Shown here: piece by piece, positions 5,669-15,194 of the stretch
Layout of the letters: every line of letters begins with the position of its first letter
Position numbering within the stretch: the first letter of the stretch is position 1
Assembly (NCBI GenBank): GCA_900155495.1
Contig: FTLJ01001095.1
Location: 1 to 17,987, forward strand
DNA length: 17,987 nucleotides
Direction of reading: 5' to 3'
Source of the DNA: Porogramme epimiltina
Lineage: Eukaryota; Basidiomycota; Agaricomycetes; Polyporales; Polyporaceae
Notes under the pieces: model-generated
The model's database searches: none
What the model was told of the DNA's origin: nothing
The model's input: only the letters and a program-made list of their open reading frames with translations
Made by a program: the position numbers and the translations under genes

Positions 5669-8496
5669 ATGTTCCGCAAAGCCGGGCCCCATCCCAACAT
5701 TATTCCCAAGCGCACCGCTCTCAAGCTGAGCACATGTCTTGTCCATAAGCACGCCGAGGTCCTCCATGGAATGCCGCAAACGCCTAGGAGCGTGCAGAGC
5801 CGGGCCAAGGTGCGATCACATCATTCAGTCTATGCATTTCTTGCCCGGCATGTCACTCAGGCCCAATGATCGTCAGGAGAGAATAGCTTCCGTAGAGGCC
5901 GTACGCGGGGTCTCTCCCTTTCTCGTCGATTCGTTCCAGCGACAGCACAACTACCTGCGCATATCACTCACGGAACGGTGCAATCTCCGATGTGCGTCTG
6001 CATTCCCGTTTATATCACTCTTGGCCCCTCTTCTATGCTCGGAGCCCATTCAGCGGCGGGTGACTATGCGGAATGCCCGTCTTGAGGCTTGCTCGCGTCC
6101 GTCTTTGGCGCAACAACTTTGTTCATGTTACTGTGGCTTCGCCAACATGCAAGCTGCGACAATGACTCTCATCGAGAGTTAAGCTTCATAGACACCGTTC
6201 AACTTCTTACAGCTGTGATCACGGTCGTGGCATATCTTCTCTATCAGCATTGTGATTGTCTGTCGGTGATAGCTGACTATCGTCTCGTCATGCAGGCTTC
6301 TACTGTATGCCCAGCGAAGGAGTCGAGTTATCTCCCCCACAGCACCTCCTTTCAGACGACGAAGTTATCCGGCTAGCAACGCTTTTCGTGAGGAGCGGCG
6401 TGACAAAGATACGACTCACTGGCGGGGAACCCACGGTCAGGAAGAACATCGTCGAGATAGTCGGTACGTAAGTTCCGCAGCCTCGTGGTATATACCGCCG
6501 CCGCCACCCGCGTTGGTCGGAGGATTCGTCTGACAGTACGTCCGAACAGGCCGCTTGAATGTGCTGCGACAGTACGGTCTGCAGTCCATCGGCATGACCT
6601 CGAACGGCATTGCACTCCACCGGAAGTTACCTGCCCTCATCGAGAACGGGCTCACACACTTGAACCTTAGGTTTGCACCGCTCCCTGCCGTTGGCCGCTT
6701 TGATGATTAACCATTCCCCTTAGCTTGGATACCCTTGACCCTTTCAAATTTGAGATCATGACGCGCCGGATGGGCCACGATGCCGTACTGCGATCACTTA
6801 ACGCAGCGTTGGCATCTCCGACACTCCAGTCGGTGAAACTCAACGTCGTGGTCGTGAAGGGGCTGAACGACCACGAGGTACTTGACTTCATCGAGATGAC
6901 CAGGAACAGCAAGCTATCCATACGCTTTATTGAGTTCATGCCCTTTACAGGTACTCGATCAGTGGTTTCTTTGTCGACTAAACTGAAACTGACACAATGA
7001 ACAGGAAACAAATGGGACAAAGTTAAGATGGTCCCCTCCGCGGACATCCTCGCTCGGATACATGTTCAACACCCTGCACTCCGCAAAGGGTCGGATGAGC
7101 TGAACGACACTGCCCGGTCTTACATCATACCTGGCCACGAGGGGAGTTTCGGCTTCATCAGCAGCATGTCCGACCATTTCTGTGGGACGTGCAATCGGCT
7201 GAGGCTTACAGCAGACGGGCAAATCAAGGTGTGACTCCTCGCAATATTATCTAGCTTTTCCCCACGCTAACTGCATTTACCGCCCTTAGGTCTGTTTGTT
7301 TGACGCTAAGGAGATATCACTCCGGGACCTCATGCGGTCGGGCGCGAGCGATGACGACCTATTAGCGACCATTGGACGAGCGGTAAAGGGCAAAAAGGAG
7401 AGGCACGCCGGCATGGAAGACATCGATGTCGTGACAAATAGACCCATGATTCTCATCGGTGGTTGAGTACATTCTTGCAAACGTCGGTGACAGAATATCT
7501 CGATCCTGATGGTCTCATCCTGATTCCTCGACCACATATTTAGGCATGCATCGCCCCTTCCTAGGCCGGTCAACACAACGCTCACCGAGATTCCGATCGC
7601 ACTATACGCCGCCGCCGGCGCGCTTGGTCCACCCCACAGCTATACGCTGTTTCAGTTCAATCCCGGGACCCAAGACGACCCTGGGGCGGGATGACCACAC
7701 TGCGCCGCCCGTACCGCGCCTCACACACCTGGACGATTCGGGGCGCGCGTCCATGGTTGACGTGGCGCACAAGGACCCCACTCGTCGGACTGCGACCGCC
7801 TCGGGCCGCATCGTCATCCCCAGAGTGGCGTTCGAGCTCATCACGCAAACCCCCGTTGAAGGCGAACACGAAGAGTGGCGTGACTCCGAAGCCACGCCGC
7901 ATCGCGAAGCCGAACCCGATTTGCGTCTAGCAACCCCAACCCGTGCGGCGCAAGCGAAAGCCAAGGCCAAAGTTCGAGCCAAGGGCGATGTGCTCACCGT
8001 CGCGCAGCTCGCCGCGATCATGGGTTGCAAGCGTACCCCGGAGTTGATTCCACTGTGCCACCCGCTCCCGCTCTCGCACATTGCCGTGACGTTGCGCCCT
8101 GAGGTGCGTCACGGCCGGCCCCGGAGCAGCCTCTCGGACCCAGCCTCCTCCCGTGCGGACGTCGACGTCAGCGGAGACCGATGCGGAGACCGGTCCGCAC
8201 CCGACACGCGTGCAAACTTCGCGATGGACACGAGGTCCGATATCGGTGATGAGGGGGCGGCGCGCGACTCGATGGAGGGTGCTGGGCAGGAGTACAGCAT
8301 TGTATGCCGCGCGACGGTGTCGTGCGAAGGCAAGACAGGTGTGGAGATGGAGGCCCTCACTGCCGTCTCGGTCGGGCTGCTCACAGTGTGGGATATGCTG
8401 AAGGCAGTGGCGGGGCGGGAGATGATAATCAGAGACGTGCTCGTCGAGCACAAGGCGGGCGGCAAGAGCGGGGACTTTGTGCGTGTGGAACGGTAG
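5669..8496 (+). CDS. MOCS1: fused MOCS1A-MOCS1B: GTP 3',8-cyclase plus cyclic pyranopterin monophosphate synthase
   Basis: Exons 5669-5809, 5877-5991, 6296-6463, 6550-6670, 6724-6950, 7005-7228, 7290-7461 and 7544-8496 give 706 residues; splicing a further in-frame intron at 8104-8289 would give 644. The MoaA half is a radical-SAM enzyme converting GTP to 3',8-cyclo-7,8-dihydro-GTP. It has a basic N-terminal leader (1-47), the SAM cluster C82-x3-C86-x2-C89, [10 protein letters not shown], the second cluster C317-x2-C320-x13-C334, and a Gly389-Gly390 tail. The MoaC half makes cPMP. It shows [58 protein letters not shown] and AGGKSGDF, so all the usual catalytic motifs are present. The human, plant and Aspergillus counterparts act early in molybdenum cofactor synthesis; the human and plant enzymes are in the mitochondrial matrix. 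Exon 1 is the least certain part: an ATG at 5766 in exon 2's frame is an alternative start. Confidence 0.95.
5992..6295 (+). other. 304-nt intron splitting the MOCS1A Fe-S cysteine codon
   Basis: The donor GTGCGT follows the first base of the Cys86 codon, and the acceptor ATGCAG precedes its last two bases. The intron therefore cuts the C-x3-C-x2-C radical-SAM motif in two. It is several times longer than the gene's other small introns (53-86 nt). Read-through reaches a stop at 6180-6182, so retention abolishes both enzymes. A possible hairpin lies near 6124-6149, with outer arms CATGT/ACATG and inner TGGC-TTC-GCCA. No conserved exon is missing between the flanking residues. Confidence 0.75.
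7462..7543 (+). other. alternative-splice junction intron between MOCS1A and MOCS1B
   Basis: The 82-nt intron begins inside the second Gly codon of MOCS1A (GGT G|GTTGAG) and ends ATATTTAG before GC-ATG. Spliced, it yields ...ILI-Gly-Gly-Met-His-Arg, the fusion. Unspliced, the codons read GGT GGT TGA (7458-7466), so MOCS1A ends exactly in a free Gly-Gly; 79 nt later the ATG at 7546 opens the MoaC frame. The donor deviates from the usual fungal GTRNGT, so it may be weak. A second donor three bases upstream (GTGGTT at 7459) would keep the frame but leave only one Gly. Confidence 0.7.
7546..7674 (+). other. predicted internal mitochondrial presequence at start of the MoaC half
   Basis: The first 43 residues after the ATG at 7546 contain many Arg, several Ser and Thr, and no Asp or Glu. 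They include the segment RCFSS, which fits the R-x-F/S-S type of matrix-protease cleavage site. The MoaC fold proper begins around residue 58 of this segment ([13 protein letters not shown]). It could target a separately translated MOCS1B, or serve as an internal cleavage signal in the fusion. This is inferred from composition and motif only. Confidence 0.5.
8104..8289 (+). other. in-frame, stop-free probable intron in the MOCS1B exon
   Basis: A strong donor GTGCGT follows the codons for TLRPE and an acceptor GGGCAG precedes those for [12 protein letters not shown]. The 186 nt are divisible by three and contain no stop in frame, so both spliced and retained forms are translatable. Removing it restores the normal MoaC spacing between PLSH...LRPE and the [10 protein letters not shown] strand. 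Retention inserts 62 low-complexity polar residues. A second, weaker 51-nt in-frame candidate is 7880-7930, inside the other non-conserved loop. Confidence 0.65.
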
Positions 8497-9028
8497 CTTG
8501 GTTTGGAGACTAGATGAGGGATGCTTAGGCATATGTTGCACCGGAATGCAAATGATCGGTGTGTTCTTCCTAATTTACCTGTCCGGTCACGTTCGCGTCC
8601 ACTTTTGCTGAGAACGTCGAAGGTTCAGAGTTATGTGCAATTCAAGCCGCAGCTCTCTATTGCCGTGACACCGCGTATTGGCTATGTGCGACGGCACTTT
8701 TGAATGTCGGCAAAGAGGTGGCATCGAAGTGCAATTGTGTCTTGCCACGATGAGAACGACGACAAACGACAATGTCGACTGGGAAATCCACTCATGCGCT
8801 CCAGATGCGGCAGACAGACTGCGGGTGGGTTCTCCCACATCTCACATATCGTGTGACCGTCTCGAGACGTCATATACTCTATTTCGCTCGCCGCTCGCGG
8901 AGATTGCTCACTCACGGAACACGCCATCCATCCAGGGATGCGAGCGATGAGAACCGTTGCAGTCCCGCACTCCGCTCACATCCACCGCCCTCTCCTCCCA
9001 CACCGGGCATCAAAGCTTGCCATACACA
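8497..9028. other. intergenic, downstream of MOCS1; no gene recognised
   Basis: This stretch probably contains the MOCS1 3' untranslated region. Short frames on both strands conflict with one another and none resembles a known family. A perfect 12-base palindrome, CGTCTCGAGACG, is at 8858-8869. Confidence 0.4.
8858..8869. repeat. 12-base perfect palindrome
   Basis: CGTCTCGAGACG reads identically on both strands. It lies in gene-poor DNA about 360 bp past the MOCS1 stop. Function unknown; such a short palindrome can occur by chance in GC-rich DNA. Confidence 0.4.
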
Positions 9029-10061
9029 CTATGAACGTTCCTCGCGACGCCGCGCTTCCCTCCAAGCACTCTCGGTGTCGCCGCGCTCCAGAACGTCGTC
9101 GATGTCCACGGCGATGTCGATCCAAACGAGGCATCCCACCACGCAAAGGGCTCCCCTCGCCGCGCTGATGTCTGCTGTCACGCGCGCAGTCTAGGTCCAC
9201 GGAACATATGTGATGATATATGTCATCGCACCTTCTTTGGTTGTGGCCGAGACGGGCGCAGCGCACCAAGGAGGCTCGTTGCGCCCGCGACCACTGCCGA
9301 GTTGCTACCAATTCTGCACCGGCTTACACGGACTCGTCATATGGCACGTGTCCTGCGTGCCTTACGAACCTTCGGGCCCGCGTGGCCCCGTGCCTCTAGT
9401 CAGGGTCTCATCGTCGCAGGTCGACGCCGCATCCAACCCAAATACAACCCGCGCTTGGTCCGCATACGTCGGTCAATCGGTCGTTCGGTCATTCGGACGG
9501 GCGGGGGGCGTCCAACTGTCGAGCGCGAGAGAAGCTATTTGGAGACGACGATGCACACGTGAGGTCGCGCCGAGGCACGCCGCACCACCGCGACCTGCTC
9601 TGCCCTCCGCCCACGCAAGCGCGCCAACGGATGGATGAGCGGAGGGATATGCGGAGCGCCAGTGGGCAAGCAAGGTTGGGCGCATCCGTGATGTCCGACA
9701 CGGCCCGTCCGGGGGACTCGCCAATTCGGAATACCACGGCGCAAACGCGCCCTCCGGTTTCGAATTCACGACGCACCAACGACAAGCCGACAGTGGTGGG
9801 GCGGGTCAAGATCGCAATCCTTTCGCCATTGGCCGCCCTCGCGACGACGCTAGTGCGGGGCGGGCACGCGCGGACGCTACTGGCCACCGAGCGCCGCGCG
9901 AGGTGCGAGGACGCCGCGGAGGTCGCGGCGGAGGCAATTGCTGCACTCCGCGAGAGCGGGCGAAACCCGATGTGGTCGAGGACGGGCACAAGGTCGCTGA
10001 CAGGCCACCGGGGACAGCACGCTCGCGAACACAACGCACGCACCTCCGAGGGCATCTCCAC
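9029..10061 (-). other. possible unrecognised minus-strand gene or gene remnant
   Basis: Two minus-strand pieces have a coding-like look. The 3' piece (9174-9029) is open, GC3-rich and ends in TAG at 9031-9029. A plausible 57-nt intron lies just upstream (9231-9175, donor GTGCGA, acceptor GACAG). The upstream piece, 10061-9489, is a 190-codon open frame with a segment beginning GERIAILTRPTTVGLSL. However, the opposite strand is also open for 9559-10110, the two pieces are not linked by an evident splice path, and I recognise no domain. It could be an orphan gene, a decayed gene or chance in GC-rich DNA. Confidence 0.15.
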
Positions 10062-10858
10062 CGCACTCAGATGTCTAGTGCACGACGGGCAGCTAGGAGC
10101 GGTCTGCTAGACTCAGCAATGAGCCCTGCGCAGGACTGGCCCATCACGAAGGGCGGCCTCGGGCGCGCTCTTCCCCGAGGTCTGACGTCGACGAGCGCCC
10201 GCGCCTCGACACCAGATTGGTGCGCGAAGGACTTCCGGAGGCACCTGCGCTTCGAGACGACTGCAGCGGCCTCCGACGCCTGCGTGCCGGCATGTAGCGC
10301 GCATCTAGGCTTCCCAGTGGGCCCTGCGCGAAAGGCGGCTCGGCGAGCTGAACAGACTTCTCGTGATCGCGCGACTTTTCTCCGGGCGCCAGCCAGGTCC
10401 ATCGCGTCGAGAAACAAGGGGAGCCATCGTCATCATATTGGGGGTGGCGGGATCCAGTGCAGGGAAGACAAAAAGTGCGTGCAGATCTATGAGCACCTCG
10501 CCGCGTCGTGACTCCTGCGACTGATTGGTCGTGAACCTTATGCTCACAGCCATCCAGGGTTTCTCGTGCCGCACAAAAATTTACACGACGACGCAAACGC
10601 AAATGGCACGCGGAGACGAAAAGACAAGCAAATACACTGCCACATTCTGTCAATTTCGTCTGCAGAATGGTGCGCCCGGGTGCACGCCTCACCGCTCCTT
10701 TGTGTGGTACCCCGGACATTAAACCACACGCCATCTATCGCGTACGCATATGAGCCCGCCCCCCACGCGCCCCCCTTGACCCACCGCAACATTCGAGTCT
10801 CATGTTCCGTCCCGTGCGAACGCGCGTTTTACTTTGAAGTTTTGCGCGCCGCCTAGAT
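10062..10858. other. intergenic, no gene recognised
   Basis: Frames are open on both strands at 10067-10417 (minus) and 9903-10511 (plus), but neither has a recognisable motif or supported splice sites. Composition shifts from GC-rich to mixed near 10500. Confidence 0.35.
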
Positions 10859-10877
10859 CGAGGGCCACAGGCCCTCG
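10859..10877. repeat. perfect short hairpin
   Basis: The arms CGAGGGCC and GGCCCTCG (8 bp, all matched) flank a 3-base ACA loop. On RNA from either strand this would be a very stable stem. It sits alone in gene-poor DNA, with no associated gene, poly-T or conserved frame. Confidence 0.55.
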
Positions 10878-12664
10878 CCTTCAAATTGAATCCTAATGGC
10901 AACCGGACTCGCACGCGAGAGTGTTACGACACATACACGTGCGCTTGGATATTGAGCCACGGGACACAATAAACCACTAATGCATCATCCCCAACGTGTT
11001 GTCGTCAATGCCCGGATTCCGGCGAGTCCACTCGCCGCGCGTTCTGTAACTCCAGAGCCGTAATGGGGCAACACATTGAGCAATATCAGCCGTGCGTAGC
11101 CCGCTGCGCGCGTGCAATGACACCCTATCCAGACGTCCTCCTGTTCGGCAGCGTGTCCTCGTTCCGTGATGACGATAGCGGCCACCCCCTCTCGGGCTCA
11201 GCACGCTCGACGTGAGAACGCGCGGGCCGGGCGCGCGAGAACCCGCCCGCCGAGCACGGGCGCGCGCCGCGCCGCGCGGCGTGCTCGTCCCGAACTGGAG
11301 CTCGCTGCCGTTCGCTCTCGGCGCAGGCCGCCAGGTCCCCGCGCCTCCCTGCCGCCACCGCCGCAGGCATCTCCACGGGGCTTCGAGGCATCGCGTCCCA
11401 GGCCGGTCAGGGACCCAGCCCCGCACGCGCAGGCGCGGCCGCGACGGCGCAGGAAGTGCTATCTCGACACGGGGGGCCTCTAGCGGCCGGGGAGACGTCG
11501 CGGGTGCCCACGGGACGTCGGATTCAAGCCCTGGCAGCTGCAGGCAGTTGTAGGCGCGGCGGCGTGACATGCACAATGCGGCGTCCGACGCGTCGCGCCG
11601 GTATGCGGGGCCGGTCGGCGAGCGCGCACGTCCCAGCGTCCCGGCCGCGCTCCGTGTCTCGCGCGCGCGCCCGGGTGGCTCGGACGCTCGGTGCTACACG
11701 GTGCGGCGCGGCGCGGCGCGCACGAAGGTTCGCGCGCACGGACGGCGCGGGGCGGACACGCACGTCGAACGTGTCGAACGTCGCGGTGCCCGACGTCGGC
11801 TCGGGCGGCCCTGCGCGCACGCGCGCGGCGGCGACCGGTGCGCGGGGTGCGTAAATGCGCGGATGGGGGAACCCGGCTTCTCTATCTGCCTTTGGGGGGC
11901 TCCGGTTTTTGGGCCCCGCGCGCGCGCCGACGCCGTCCCCGCGGTGGTGACGGGCAACCCATCGCGAGGGCACATCACCCGCTCGATGCAGCCGCTGCCT
12001 CCCCCTGCCTGCCCAGTGCCCGTCTGCCTGGCTGCTTGACATGAGTTCAGGCTGCGGTGCGCGCGCCACGCACTAGCCCAGGGTCATGCTGGACACGATG
12101 CATGCTCCGGGTGCGTTCCGGCAAGGTTCAGGGCGGCGTGTCGTGTCGGCGGTGGCGGCTTTCGTCGGGGCAGGGACGTCGGGACGGCGCGGGCGTGCTC
12201 ACGCGGTGTCGTGATAGGGTTGAGATCGTTGCGATTAGGCAAGGGAGTGGGTGATTAGATGACAGCTAAGTACTGCGTATACGTAGGTCCGCGTACGTGC
12301 GAATAACGGCGGTGCGAATTTTGTCCGCAGGGCGGGAGAAGGCAATGTAATAGTAAGTGGGAGAGACGGGATTTAGAGTGATAAATAACTGAGACGGGGG
12401 AGAAGGCAGGCGGAGAGGAGTCGAGGAAAAAGTAATCAGGAGGACCGAGAGCGACTAAGGATACAGTGATCGAGACGTTAGAGTATGACATCGGGCACAA
12501 TGGCAAGACGGGGAGATTAAGACGCGTGTTGAGCGAGGGTCGCACGCGCCAGTGTAAAGCTAACATGCTGTAGAGTATGTGTGACCGAATGTCCCTGGTT
12601 CTGGGGTTCCTTGGAGTTCTTGGAAGAGTTCTTGGGAGAGCCAGAGCGGGCGATCCACGCGCGC
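10878..12664. other. very GC- and CpG-rich gene-poor stretch
   Basis: About 11200-11870 is extremely rich in CGCG strings. Frames such as 10977-11576 (minus), 11524-12069 (minus) and 11569-12039 (plus) are open on opposing strands and translate into Arg/Ala/Pro-rich sequence with no family resemblance, as expected from base composition alone. The CpG density argues against a region decayed by repeat-induced or methylation-linked C-to-T change. 12240-12664 is less GC-rich and probably includes the 3' flank of the GNAT gene. Confidence 0.4.
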
Positions 12665-14086
12665 TCACCAGTGTCCCCTGTCTGCGCCCACGAAGCCAAG
12701 CTCGAGCGAGTCCTCCACACCGTCGGGCTTCGGCTTCCCACATAGGCCAGCGAAGCCGACGCGGTCATACACGCGCTGTGCGCTGTTTTCGTGGCCGACG
12801 TAGAGCACGACCGAGTCCTTCTTGAAGCGGAAAAGCAGCCTGGGAGAAGGGAGCATATCGCGTGAGCATCATCGTAATCAACGCGTTCGATCACGAAGAA
12901 AGATTGCAGGCGGCGGGTGCACAGCCAGCGCGAGGAGCGGCGCGAAGGGGGGCGGCGCACGGCGAGGGTCGGAAGAAGTGTGCGGAGGGGGAGCGAGGGG
13001 GGACGCGAAAAAGAGAGAGCGCGCGGAGTTGGGCGCGGCGGACTTACTGGAAGGTGACCTCGCGCACGAGGAACTCCGCGCAGCCCTGGCGCCGCCACCT
13101 GGGCGTGGTGTAGACCTTCGTGATGGCGGATACGCGGTGGCTATTGCGCGTCACCGCGCAGAGCGTCGTGATGTCGCCGGCCGCGTCGTAGACCCACATG
13201 AGCCCCTTCGCGATGAGCTCGCGCGCTTCGATCCGGGCGCGCTCGATGCTCAGGGGGAAGTAGATCTATAAGCGAGATCGGGCAAAAGCGAGGTGGAAGG
13301 AGCGGACGTAAACAGCCGTCAGCATACTTCTATCGGGGCGCGCGCGCATGCAGACAGGCACGTCGGACGGCTGTTGCCACTCACCGTGTCGTCCGCAAAC
13401 TCCTTGCAGAGCTGTGCGACAGGCTCGAGGTCGGCCATCACCGCTTTGCGCAGACAGTGGCCCTCAGGGAGCGGTGCGTCGGTCTCGCGGAACGAGCTGG
13501 CGTTACAGTATGAGAAGAGGGCGGCGTAGAACGGCTCGGGCTCGACGACGAAGCCGGTCATCTGCGTCCATACGCGCGAGAAGGTCTTGACGAGCGGCGT
13601 AAGTCCGAAGACGGAGTAAACGCGCTCCGGTGGGACGATGTCGTTCAGGTGCTCGGCGATGGCCTGAACGCGGGGCAGGAGCCATGCCGCGGAGGCTGCG
13701 GAGGCACGGTGGGGCGTCCAAAGGAAGATCGGGTATTCACCAAGCGACCAGTTGACAGACGAAAGGACGAGGTCCAAGGTCGGAGGCGCTGATGGTGATG
13801 ACGAGGCGCTCCAGAGGGTGAGCCAAAAGGCGTCTCTAGTCGGGTGAGGGGCGAACGAATCGGACGGCGCCGAGGAAAAACGGGCGTTGACGTCGTTGTC
13901 GGACATGAACTCGTAGCCACTTAGCGCGTTCTCGGCACCGACGCGTTTGAGCGCATGGGCGAGGATGATGTTCGCGCTCTCCTCCTGGCGTCGGAGGTCA
14001 GGGTAGGCGAAAGACAGGAAGTTGTCCGCGGTGTCATGTTGCACGACGAAGATACGAGGATAACTCGAGGTGGTAAGGCCGGGCAT
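12665..14086 (-). CDS. GNAT-family N-acetyltransferase (fungal FR47-like)
   Basis: Three exons, 14086-13385, 13265-13048 and 12839-12665, give 364 residues (1095 nt). The introns are 119 and 208 nt with GT...AG ends. The N-terminal two thirds (1-234) is a domain typical of uncharacterised fungal GNAT proteins, without sharp motifs. The acetyl-CoA-binding motif A is in exon 2: VYTTPRWRRQGCAEFLVREV, with the pyrophosphate-loop RRQGCA at 292-297. Motif B follows in exon 3: LYVGHENSAQRVYDRVGF. The protein ends GFVGADRGHW, a form of ending I associate with these fungal proteins. It should transfer acetyl from acetyl-CoA to an amine, but the substrate is unknown. The donor ACG|GTGAGT and the phase-0 join to IYFPLSIERA are clear. 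Confidence 0.9.
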
Positions 14087-14260
14087 GGCGGATGAACTGA
14101 TTGAGGGCGGTCAGGGTGCGGTGTAAGAAGGATGGCGAAGGGAGCTCAACGTACGCGGGAAGGGAGGTGAGGAAGAGAAGAGAAGGCGGAGGAGGACAGA
14201 GGACGACCGGCGGGATGAGTGGACGGTTGGTCGACCGACGGAGGCCGTTTATATATGTCT
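14087..14260 (-). promoter_or_regulatory. GNAT gene promoter: TATA box and CT-rich leader
   Basis: On the minus strand TATATAAA occurs at 14255-14248, about 160 bp upstream of the ATG. A CT-rich stretch (14220-14150) follows and then a short leader to the start codon. This TATA-then-pyrimidine layout is common in filamentous fungi and supports the chosen start. Confidence 0.55.
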
Positions 14261-15194
14261 TCGGGGAGGACAGCCATTGTCAGGGATGGGCGACTAGGGA
14301 GTAGCTGAGATGTTAGTGCCCGGACGGAGGCATCCGGGAGGCGCCTAGGTAGGGGAGCAGGGTCAGGCGCGATCGGGGCAAATCTGACGGGATCTGGGCA
14401 CCGGGAGTGTGACAGTGGACGGGCGCAGTGGAGAAATACCGCAACAAGTGGAAATGAATAATGAGTAACCGCGCACCTCAATTTTTTCCAAGGCGCGCGC
14501 CAGGAGGCGGAGGAGATATGAACGGCATCATCAATTCGTCGCAGCCGTGTTCGGAGGACGGGCTTCTGGAGGGGCCGCTGGGTCTGTATTCTGGTCGAGT
14601 ATGGCGAGATCGAGGAGGCGAAGGGGCCAAGCCACGCTCGGATGTGCGGAGACGGGCACAGGTGACATTTACACGTTCATTTTCGCAAGCAAGCGGGGGG
14701 ACTGGCGGGCGGAGAGGGTGGGATCGTGCATCTGTCCGAGGGAGAGACTCGGCTCGAGGGTCAGGGCGCGATTTGGCAGGGGTAGGCGACGGGGAGCACC
14801 GCACACGGCAGGCGGGCGGACGGTGGGCAAAATCTGGGGGGCGGTGCGAAGGAGAAACACGAACGAGTTGTCTCGTCGAGAGCGAGGACGGAGATCTCTG
14901 GCGGCCAACTGGCGGCCTGGCACGAGAGGCGTTGTTCCGAACGCGTCGACCGGGTCGGAGGCTCAATGGGCGTCTGCAAGGCTGTACTGCACGTGTCCGG
15001 GCGTCTGCAATGGCCGGCTGGCGGGGGCGGTAGGCGCGTGCAGTAGGCGCGTGCATGTGCATTGGCGCCGGTCTACGCCCGCCTGCAGGCCGGCAGCTGG
15101 AGGCTGCACCGTCGCGGGGCGGAGGTGCCATCTGGGGCTCGCGCATTTGGCCGCGGGGCTCCGAGTCGACGTCGAGTCGCGCTCGCCGATGCTG
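14261..15194. other. GC-rich region, no gene supported
   Basis: Long frames occur on both strands (14547-15434 plus, 295 codons; 15236-14478 minus, 252 codons). Both translate into Arg/Gly/Pro/Ser-rich sequence without motifs, and they contradict each other. Four G runs at 14695-14700, 14707-14709, 14716-14718 and 14720-14722 could form a G-quadruplex on the plus strand. Confidence 0.35.
15031..15056. repeat. two-copy 13-bp tandem repeat
   Basis: TAGGCGCGTGCAG at 15031-15043 is followed immediately by TAGGCGCGTGCAT at 15044-15056, one mismatch in the last base. It is a small local duplication in non-coding DNA. Confidence 0.6.

Noticed and set aside
5766..5876. ATG at 5766 or 5850 as MOCS1 start without exon 1
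   Set aside because: An upstream exon from 5669 joins in phase through a good GTGCGA...GTCAG intron and supplies a basic leader. The alternatives remain possible but are less supported.
6213..6280. possible C/D-box snoRNA in the long MOCS1 intron (GTGATCA and CTGA boxes about 57 nt apart)
   Set aside because: The C box deviates from consensus and no terminal stem pairs the flanks.
10977..11576. 199-codon minus-strand frame
   Set aside because: It lies in an extreme CpG-rich region, has no recognisable domain, and several other frames are equally open.
12517..13098. 193-codon minus-strand frame overlapping the GNAT gene
   Set aside because: It runs in a different frame from the GNAT exons and across intron 2; it is a shadow of the real gene.
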